DNA from: Cohnella phaseoli
GTDB taxonomy: Bacteria > Bacillota > Bacilli > Paenibacillales > Paenibacillaceae
Reading direction: 5' to 3'
Length of the DNA stretch: 64,000 bases
Assembly: GCF_003386235.1 (NCBI RefSeq)
Contig: NZ_QRDZ01000017.1
Span: forward strand, 62,001 to 126,000
This document shows positions 58,168 through 64,000 of this stretch, one piece after another. Within the stretch, counting starts at the first letter, position 1; every line of letters starts with the position of its first letter. Under the pieces are notes generated by a model. The model was not told the DNA's origin. It searched no databases and saw nothing but the letters and a program-made list of their open reading frames with translations. The position numbers and the translations under genes were made by a program.

Positions 58168-59622
58168 ATGCTGAACGTAATGGTTGTTGACGATGACAAG
58201 CTGGCGAGGCAAGGGATTATCGCCGTGATGCCATGGGATGTTTTTGATATGCAGGTTGTGGCGGAAGCAGCGAGTGGTGAGCAAGCGCTGGCATTGTTAA
58301 AGCAGCAGCATGTAGACCTGCTTATTACGGATTTGGCTATGCCGGCAATGTCCGGGCTTGATCTTATTCGTCAAGTTCGGGAACAGTACCCGCATATCTG
58401 GAATGTCATTCTCACGTTTCATCAAGAGTTCGGGCTTATACAGGAAGCGCTGAGGCTGGGCGCGATTGATTATATTGCCAAAATTCAAATGGAGCAGGCC
58501 AAAATGGAAGATGTGTTAGGGCGAATAGATGCCCGGATCCGACTGGAATATGCCCAGCGGGAGCTTCTTGCCCATAACAGGCAAGGGTTGAATGCCGCCC
58601 TGCCCGAACATGAAGTGGAAGGTCCATCCACATGGCTTGCTTTTTTTGCAGTGGAGGAGGAAGCCAAGCTGGAGCAGCTTTATGAGCTTCCCTTGGTGAT
58701 CGCAACGAATGTTGTTGAAGTGACTTACCGTGCTTGGGTGGTCAAGTTGCCCCAGCCTCCCGGGAGTCAGCCCATGAGCGAGCAGGAGATCGTACAGCAG
58801 GTCGAGCGAGCCGGTCTGCGGCGCGGCGGCTGGAAGCTCGTATATATACCAAATTGGCAGCATATGAACGTGGATATTCTGAGAAGGCTGCTGGCGATCT
58901 ACAAGGATCGGCAGCTTTTTTATCATTTTCGGGCTAACCAGTTGCTGCATGTTTTACCGGCAGATCAGCTGCAAGTAAAATTGCCGGAATGGACGGATCA
59001 GGAGGTGGATGAGTTGCGAGAGCAATGGTCGAAGCTACTCTGGGTGCTGGAGGAGGAAGTATACAGTGGGCTGCTAGAGACGATCGAGCAGCTCTACCTT
59101 CCTTTACCTCAACTTAAAGCCGTGTTCTACACGGCCAGGTTGAATTGGCAAAAGGTTGTACAGGATGAGACCACCAACTCATTTCAGTTGCCGGGTTCAT
59201 TCGCCTATTGGGGGGAGTGGATGGACTGGCTGGAATATGTTCGGACGTTTATGGCGCAAAAATTCAGAAAATCCGGCTATTACGACGAGATTCAACGAGG
59301 AATTATGAAGGTTCTGGCTTATATTGACCGCCATATTAGTTCCGAAATCCGCCATAGCGAGCTTGCCAAGGAAGCCATGATGAGCAAGGGATATTTCAGC
59401 CGCTGCTTCAAGCAGGTCGTTGGCAAGCCGTTTCAGGATTACATAAGAGATGCCCGTGTCGAGCGGGCGCAGATGCTGCTGGAGCAGACGACACTGCCCA
59501 TCTACAAGGTGGCCGAAAAATGCGGCTATCCGAATGAAAAGTACTTTAGCCGCATTTACCGTGCCCAGACAGGCGAATTGCCCAGCGAGTTTCGACTGCG
59601 CCATACGAAGTGCGAGGGATAA
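58168..59622 (+). CDS. YesN-type AraC response regulator
   Basis: 484 residues: receiver with DDD at 8-10, Asp55 (LLITDLAMPAMSG) and, where Lys is expected, IAKIQMEQAKM. Long middle domain, then AraC double helix-turn-helix at the C-terminus (IRHSELAKEAMMSKGYFSRCFKQVVGKPFQDYIRDARVERAQMLL and IYKVAEKCGYPNEKYFSRIYRAQTGELPSEFR). GTAGGAGGC upstream. Likely activates the importer operon whose promoter lies 120 bases downstream. Confidence 0.93.
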   Translation: MLNVMVVDDDKLARQGIIAVMPWDVFDMQVVAEAASGEQALALLKQQHVDLLITDLAMPAMSGLDLIRQVREQYPHIWNVILTFHQEFGLIQEALRLGAIDYIAKIQMEQAKMEDVLGRIDARIRLEYAQRELLAHNRQGLNAALPEHEVEGPSTWLAFFAVEEEAKLEQLYELPLVIATNVVEVTYRAWVVKLPQPPGSQPMSEQEIVQQVERAGLRRGGWKLVYIPNWQHMNVDILRRLLAIYKDRQLFYHFRANQLLHVLPADQLQVKLPEWTDQEVDELREQWSKLLWVLEEEVYSGLLETIEQLYLPLPQLKAVFYTARLNWQKVVQDETTNSFQLPGSFAYWGEWMDWLEYVRTFMAQKFRKSGYYDEIQRGIMKVLAYIDRHISSEIRHSELAKEAMMSKGYFSRCFKQVVGKPFQDYIRDARVERAQMLLEQTTLPIYKVAEKCGYPNEKYFSRIYRAQTGELPSEFRLRHTKCEG

Positions 59623-59640
59623 AAATCCATATGCCAAGGT

Positions 59641-59746
59641 GTACAATTATGCACAATGCGACTTCTTCTCCTGATACCTGTGTGTAATTGTATCCGTTGT
59701 GTTGCACAACAGGTCATCCCTCGCAGCCGCAGGAATTCTGTATAGT
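59641..59746 (+). promoter_or_regulatory. Activator-type promoter region of the LplABC-like operon
   Basis: TATAGT (59741-59746) is a fair -10 but its -35 position (CCCTCG) is poor, implying activation. Upstream are inverted repeats TACAATTA (59641-59648) with TAATTGTA about 40 bases later, and GTTGTG-TT-GCACAAC-like dyads near 59696-59710, candidate sites for the adjacent AraC-type regulator. Confidence 0.45.
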
Positions 59747-59787
59747 TAGCGGTAGCACCAAAAAAATACGGGGAAGAGGTTGAAAAA

Positions 59788-61443
59788 ATGAGGGCGTTTC
59801 AGTTAATTTGCATGGTTGGCCTGTTATTTGTTGTGGCCCTGGTGTCTGCCTGCAGCAAGGAAACAACAACAGGTAGTCACCAAGAAAACCCGCCGAATAC
59901 AGCTTCGGCTCAAACATCGACTGGAAGCGATGGGAAGGAAGCGGATGTCGCTGACCCCTTTGGCAAATTCGCTGAGCCTGTAACCATTACAATCGGCAAA
60001 GAAATTATTCCTGATGACAAAAGCTTGCCTTCGAACGATTCCGTTGAAAATAACCAGTATACGCGGCTGATCGAAGAGAAAATCAATGTCAAAGTAAAGA
60101 CAGCTTGGATCGCCGCTGTAGGCGACGCCTATTCGCAAAAGGTAGGCATGTCCATGTCCAGCAACGATTTGCCGGATGCCATGGTCGTGACGGAGGCGGA
60201 ATTCCGTAAGCTGGCCAAGCTTGGGCTATTGGAAGACATGACCGATATCTACGCGGCATACGCGTCGCCTCGAATGAAAGCGGTTCATGATTCCACCGAT
60301 GGCGAAGCACTTAAAATCGCTACTTACGGCGGAAAGCTGCTAGCGATACCCAATGTATTTACCCAAGTGGAATCGTCCTATGTGATGTGGATTCGCCAGG
60401 ATTGGCTGGACAAGCTGCACCTTGAAGTTCCGAAAACCGTTGATGATCTAGAGCAAGTAGCTAAGGCGTTCATCGACAAAGACCCGGGCGGCAACGGACC
60501 GGGCAACACGATCGGTTTCACCGGCGCAATGGTTGAGGGTAATGTAGCGGATTTTCAATCGATCTTTGCGGCATTCCATGCTTATCCGAACCTGTGGTAT
60601 GTGGACGAATCGGGCAAGGTGCAATATGGCTCGATTACGCCGGAAGCGAAGGAAGCGCTCGCCAAGCTGCGGGAGATGTACGCGGCAGGCGTGCTCGATA
60701 AGGAGTTCGCCTTGCGTAAAGATTTCAATGAGCCTGCAGTCAGCGGCAAGTCGGGAATTTTCTTTCAAAAATGGTGGGCGCCCATGTGGCCGCTGAACGA
60801 TTCCGTGGCGAACAATCCGAAAGCGGACTGGAGAGCTTATGCCGTGCCATTGGATCAGGCGGGGAACTTCAACACCCGGCAGCTCCCGGCAAGCACGCAG
60901 TTTGTAGTTGTGAAGAAGGGAGCCAAAAACCCGGAAGCGATTATGAAGCTGCTCAATGTTGAGCTGGAATATGCAATCGACCCTTCCCTGGATACGGCGG
61001 TAAATGCAGCATACTGGCCATTGCGTATCGTATTTGCCGAGGCGGATTTGCCGGAACAGGAGTATCGGACCTTCAAGAAAATGGTGGACGGCGAAATTCA
61101 GGAAGCGGATTTCGAGGCGAAGTTTTTGCCGATGTGGGAGAACTACAAGATTTACAAGGAAAACCCGACAGCTGATGTTGGAGTCTGGTCCAGCATCACG
61201 GCATACATGTCCGGTATAGCAGCGTTGGATATTAATAAGCAAACGGTGCCAACGGCATTTTCAGGAACGACCAAAACGATGGAGTTGAAATGGCCGTCAC
61301 TGCTCAAGCGGGAGCTTGAGATATACAATCGCATCATTATGGGACTGGAGCCGCTCGAAAGCTTCGATGCCTTCGTAGAAGAATGGAAGCGCACAGGCGG
61401 CGATGAGATCATGAAAGAGGTTGAAGCAGAAATCAATGCATAG
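59788..61443 (+). CDS. Oligosaccharide-binding lipoprotein (LplA/YtcQ type)
   Basis: 551 residues, the long binding-protein class of LplABC importers. Lipobox LVSACSKE with Cys about residue 22; then a Gly/Ser/Thr linker and YTRLIEEKINVKVKTAWIA, LPDAMVVTEAEFRKLAKLGLLEDMTDIY, LAIPNVFTQVESSYVMWIRQDWLDKLHLEVPKTVDDLEQV (hinge) and GKSGIFFQKWWAPMWPL. ACGGGGAAGAGG precedes ATG. Receptor for the two permeases that follow. Confidence 0.92.
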   Translation: MRAFQLICMVGLLFVVALVSACSKETTTGSHQENPPNTASAQTSTGSDGKEADVADPFGKFAEPVTITIGKEIIPDDKSLPSNDSVENNQYTRLIEEKINVKVKTAWIAAVGDAYSQKVGMSMSSNDLPDAMVVTEAEFRKLAKLGLLEDMTDIYAAYASPRMKAVHDSTDGEALKIATYGGKLLAIPNVFTQVESSYVMWIRQDWLDKLHLEVPKTVDDLEQVAKAFIDKDPGGNGPGNTIGFTGAMVEGNVADFQSIFAAFHAYPNLWYVDESGKVQYGSITPEAKEALAKLREMYAAGVLDKEFALRKDFNEPAVSGKSGIFFQKWWAPMWPLNDSVANNPKADWRAYAVPLDQAGNFNTRQLPASTQFVVVKKGAKNPEAIMKLLNVELEYAIDPSLDTAVNAAYWPLRIVFAEADLPEQEYRTFKKMVDGEIQEADFEAKFLPMWENYKIYKENPTADVGVWSSITAYMSGIAALDINKQTVPTAFSGTTKTMELKWPSLLKRELEIYNRIIMGLEPLESFDAFVEEWKRTGGDEIMKEVEAEINA

Positions 61444-61542
61444 TTGAAGCAAGGACTTCTTGGCGGGGCATGCGTGAACGTATGCGTGAGCGTATGCCTG
61501 GCATCAAGCGCATCCGGTCGTGAAGAAGAGGAAGGAGTCGTA

Positions 61543-62433
61543 ATGAACAAGCGATCAGAGACCTGGAGCTTTCATCTGATGTTGTTTCCAGGTATGGTTT
61601 TTGTTGCCTTATTCAGCATTGTTCCTATGTTTGGCGTTGTGATTGCCTTTCAAGATTTTAATCCGTCACTAGGTTTTCTGCGATCGGACTGGATCGGGTT
61701 AAGCAACTTTAAGTACTTGTTCTCGCTCCCTGACAGCAAGGTCATTTTTACGAACACGTTGTTTATCGCGTCCATGAAGATTGTATTTAATTTGCTTGTA
61801 CCGCTATCATTTGCCCTGATGCTGCATGAGCTTCGACTTGCAGCTATCAAGAGATGGGTACAAACGACCGTGTATTTGCCCCATTTTTTGTCCTGGGTCA
61901 TATTGGCGGGCAGCCTCGTTGAAATCTTGTCGTTAAACGGTCCTGTGAACCGGTTTGTTGCCCTGTTTGGAATTGAGCCGATCCTATTTTTGGGCAGCAA
62001 TAGCTGGTTCCCGTTCATTGTCATTTCAAGCGATGTGTGGAAGGAATTCGGTTTTGGCACCATCATTTATTTGGCAGCATTGACAGGCATAAATCCAACG
62101 CTTTATGAGGCCGCTCGTATCGATGGAGCGACTCGTTTCCAGCAACTTCGCTATGTTACGCTCCCAGGCGTTGTGACGACAGTCGTGCTGCTTGCAACTC
62201 TAAGCCTCGGCAATGTGCTTAATGCCGGATTCGATCAAATCTTTAATCTATATAATCCGTTGGTTTATTCGTCAGGGGATATTATCGACACTTATGTTTA
62301 TCGGATCGGGCTTGTGAATACCCAGTTCGGCTTTGCCACTGCTGTCGGCCTCATGAAATCCGCAATCAGCTTTATCTTGATTGTTGTCTCCTACCGGCTG
62401 GCTTACAAACTGACGAATTATCGGATTTTTTAA
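61543..62433 (+). CDS. Oligosaccharide ABC permease (LplB type)
   Basis: Start ATG 61543 (MNKRSETWSFHLMLFPGMVF) with AGAGGAAGGAG upstream; the open frame from 61444 is spacer. 296 residues with six membrane segments, family motif FGVVIAFQDFNPSLGF, and EAA motif TLYEAARIDGATRFQQLRYVTLPG. The C-terminus DTYVYRIGLVNTQFGFATAVGLMKS is characteristic of LplB. Confidence 0.93.
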   Translation: MNKRSETWSFHLMLFPGMVFVALFSIVPMFGVVIAFQDFNPSLGFLRSDWIGLSNFKYLFSLPDSKVIFTNTLFIASMKIVFNLLVPLSFALMLHELRLAAIKRWVQTTVYLPHFLSWVILAGSLVEILSLNGPVNRFVALFGIEPILFLGSNSWFPFIVISSDVWKEFGFGTIIYLAALTGINPTLYEAARIDGATRFQQLRYVTLPGVVTTVVLLATLSLGNVLNAGFDQIFNLYNPLVYSSGDIIDTYVYRIGLVNTQFGFATAVGLMKSAISFILIVVSYRLAYKLTNYRIF

Positions 62434-62451
62434 TAGAGGCGGGTATGTACA

Positions 62452-63333
62452 ATGAATCAAGGGCAAAAAAAGCTGGAAGGGCTCGATTATGTACTGTTGA
62501 CGTTGGTCATTGCTGCGGCCATCATCTGTTTCCTTCCCATTTGGTATACGGTGGCGGTTTCGCTTAGCGATAAATCCGCGGTGGCAGCAGGTCAAGTGAA
62601 TTTTGTGCCAGTCGGATTTACATGGATCTCCTATATGACGTTGCTAAGCGAGTCGGCTTTTTTTCAAGCGTTTGGCATTTCCATTCAGCGGGTGCTGTTA
62701 GGCGGGCTAATCAACTTTGTGCTTACCATTCTCGTTGCTTATCCGCTGTCGCAGCGCGATGAGGATTTTCCCGGTCGGCGCATTTATGTCTGGATACTGA
62801 TTTTTTCGATGCTATTTAACGGAGGTTTGATCCCCACTTTCCTGACAGTGAAGGCCCTTGGCCTGATGAATTCAATTTGGGCGCTTGTGCTGCCCATGGC
62901 CGTGCCTGTCTTTAATGTGATTTTGCTGACAAACTTCTTCAGAAGCATTCCGCGAGAACTTCGGGAAGCGGGAGTGGTCGACGGAGCGAACCAATGGTAC
63001 CTGATGCTGCGTATATATGTGCCTCTTGCTTTGCCGGCGCTCGCTACGATAACGTTATTCAGTATCGTCGGGCACTGGAATGCGTTTTTTGACGGCTTTA
63101 TTTACATGAATCGACCGGAGCACTATCCGTTGCAAACGTATATTCAACAGTTGGTTGTCCAAATCAATATGCAAAATCTGGATGCGGCTACGATTATTGA
63201 ACTGTCCAAAGTGTCGAATAAAACGTTAAACGCCGCCAAAATTATGATTTCCATGATTCCAATTTTGTTGATCTATCCCTTTTTACAGCGCTATTTCATC
63301 CACGGCATCATGATTGGTTCCGTCAAGGAATAG
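62452..63333 (+). CDS. Oligosaccharide ABC permease (LplC/YtcP type)
   Basis: 293 residues, ATG 62452 after TAGAGGCGGGTATGTACA. Six membrane segments; WYTVAVSLSDKSAVAAGQVNFVPVGFTWISY and LNGGLIPTFL-like motif FNGGLIPTFLTVKALGLMNSIWALVLP typical of LplC; EAA motif ELREAGVVDGANQWYLMLRIYVPLALPALAT. The third component of the importer. Confidence 0.93.
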   Translation: MNQGQKKLEGLDYVLLTLVIAAAIICFLPIWYTVAVSLSDKSAVAAGQVNFVPVGFTWISYMTLLSESAFFQAFGISIQRVLLGGLINFVLTILVAYPLSQRDEDFPGRRIYVWILIFSMLFNGGLIPTFLTVKALGLMNSIWALVLPMAVPVFNVILLTNFFRSIPRELREAGVVDGANQWYLMLRIYVPLALPALATITLFSIVGHWNAFFDGFIYMNRPEHYPLQTYIQQLVVQINMQNLDAATIIELSKVSNKTLNAAKIMISMIPILLIYPFLQRYFIHGIMIGSVKE

Positions 63334-63372
63334 CGCAAGGGACGAAATAATAAATGGAAAAGAGGAATGTAT

Positions 63373-64000
63373 ATGCTGCGTGATCAAGAAGAGAAGCTTC
63401 ATGACGAAAGTCATCAGCCCAAGCAGCCCAAGCTGATGAGCCGCCGCAAGATGCTGACCGCACTGGGGCTTGCTGGCGTATCTCTTGCCTCGACCGGCTT
63501 GTTAGGGCAACTGCCCATGGCAAGTGCGAATGCGCAAGAGACGAACAAGCGCAAGGTGAAGGAACTTATGGAGATGGAGCTGGTTGTCCCGATGACAATT
63601 GCCCAAATCCGGGCGTTGGTAACGGCAGAGGCCGACACGCTCTATTATGTTAAGGATGCCGGGCAGGAAGGCTTTTTCTACTACGATCCGCTGGATAGCA
63701 CTACCCCGGACAATACGGGGATCGTGCTTCAGTCTGCAGGTGGAGCAAGATTTAAGCGTATTTTCCAGGGACGTGTCAGTGTCAAATGGTTTGGGGCAAA
63801 GGGCGATGGCGTTACGGATGATCGGGAAGAGATCGCTGCCGCAGTGAATTCCGGCTACGATGTTGTTTTCCCCCAAGGGACGTATGTTGTCGGTGATACG
63901 ATTGAGCTGCAGCATACGGTCGGCATGTATGGAGAATCGAGGCCGATCGTCAAACGCGTCTTTGACTTGTACAATTCGAATCCGACATTTATGGCGGCTG
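63373..64000 (+). CDS. Tat-exported pectate-lyase-fold protein (3' end beyond the window)
   Basis: ATG 63373 with AGAGGA upstream; open to the window end (209 codons visible). The N-terminus has a charged stretch, then SRRKMLTALGLAGVSLAST, a clean twin-arginine signal, with a probable cleavage after ASANA near residue 54. From about residue 135, VKWFGAKGDGVTDDREEIAAA...VVFPQGTYVV is the start of the Pectate_lyase_3 right-handed beta-helix (as in polygalacturonases, phage tailspikes and epimerases). It would be exported folded, possibly with metal bound. The same locus encodes TatC and an importer, so it likely cuts an extracellular polyuronide or exopolysaccharide. Confidence 0.85.
   Translation, partial: MLRDQEEKLHDESHQPKQPKLMSRRKMLTALGLAGVSLASTGLLGQLPMASANAQETNKRKVKELMEMELVVPMTIAQIRALVTAEADTLYYVKDAGQEGFFYYDPLDSTTPDNTGIVLQSAGGARFKRIFQGRVSVKWFGAKGDGVTDDREEIAAAVNSGYDVVFPQGTYVVGDTIELQHTVGMYGESRPIVKRVFDLYNSNPTFMAA

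Noticed and set aside
61468..61505. Short GTATGCGTGA-type repeats before the LplB-like gene
   Set aside because: Only two imperfect units in a spacer; likely chance.

Overview
The window looks like chromosome of a spore-forming, Gram-positive, polysaccharide-degrading bacterium of the Paenibacillaceae (Paenibacillus/Cohnella type). I infer this from the strong AGGAGG ribosome sites, a gerA-type germination operon, many YesM/YesN two-component systems beside sugar ABC importers, large modular secreted glycosidases, and a catabolite-response-like site. No rRNA, tRNA, CRISPR array, prophage or intact insertion sequence was seen. All family names come from reading motifs by eye; no search was run.

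Layout. 1-3.0 kb: end of a sugar-binding lipoprotein gene and a secreted beta-propeller protein. 3.0-4.2 kb: an AT-rich orphan gene and a repeat-filled gap. 4.2-7.3 kb: a TetR-methionine aminopeptidase pair (minus strand), a membrane protein and an AlkD-like protein. 7.4-14.6 kb: an OmpR-type two-component system, then two sugar permeases, a HlyD-like adaptor, a binding lipoprotein and an ECF sigma factor, with three 11-bp direct repeats in front of the transporter operon. 15-19 kb: a 1282-residue GxGYxYP/NBR1-like/malectin secreted protein. 19-24 kb: stress and drug-response genes (VOC dioxygenase, FMN reductase, TetR with Tet(L)-like exporter, 2OG oxygenase). 24-26 kb: an AraC regulator joined in frame to a siderophore-binding lipoprotein, with a Fur box between them. 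26-29.4 kb: an AT-rich islet with a leader-peptide attenuator, an ABC-class ATPase, a GNAT enzyme and an internally deleted aminoglycoside phosphotransferase.

29.5-44.6 kb is a carbohydrate locus: two DUF5060/DUF4038 glycosidases, a YesM/YesN pair, an ABC importer and a GH78 alpha-L-rhamnosidase. A 39-bp element with 30 identical positions precedes both the first glycosidase and the binding protein, and a 13-bp part of it precedes the sensor gene, suggesting one regulon. 44.7-49.3 kb holds small regulator-target modules (DHFR-like, AHSA1/HxlR, PadR-DUF1048-DUF1048-DrrAB). 49.4-53.5 kb is a gerA-gerC-small-gerB operon with a sigma-G-like promoter.

53.7-64 kb is a second carbohydrate locus: an (alpha/alpha)6 glycosidase-like protein, a TatC translocase subunit, YesM/YesN, an LplA/B/C-type importer, and, cut by the window end, a pectate-lyase-fold protein with a twin-arginine signal peptide. 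A Tat subunit and a Tat substrate in one sugar locus is one of the most interesting features here, together with the Fur-box-interrupted AraC fusion, the attenuator islet and the ABC/adaptor/sigma operon.
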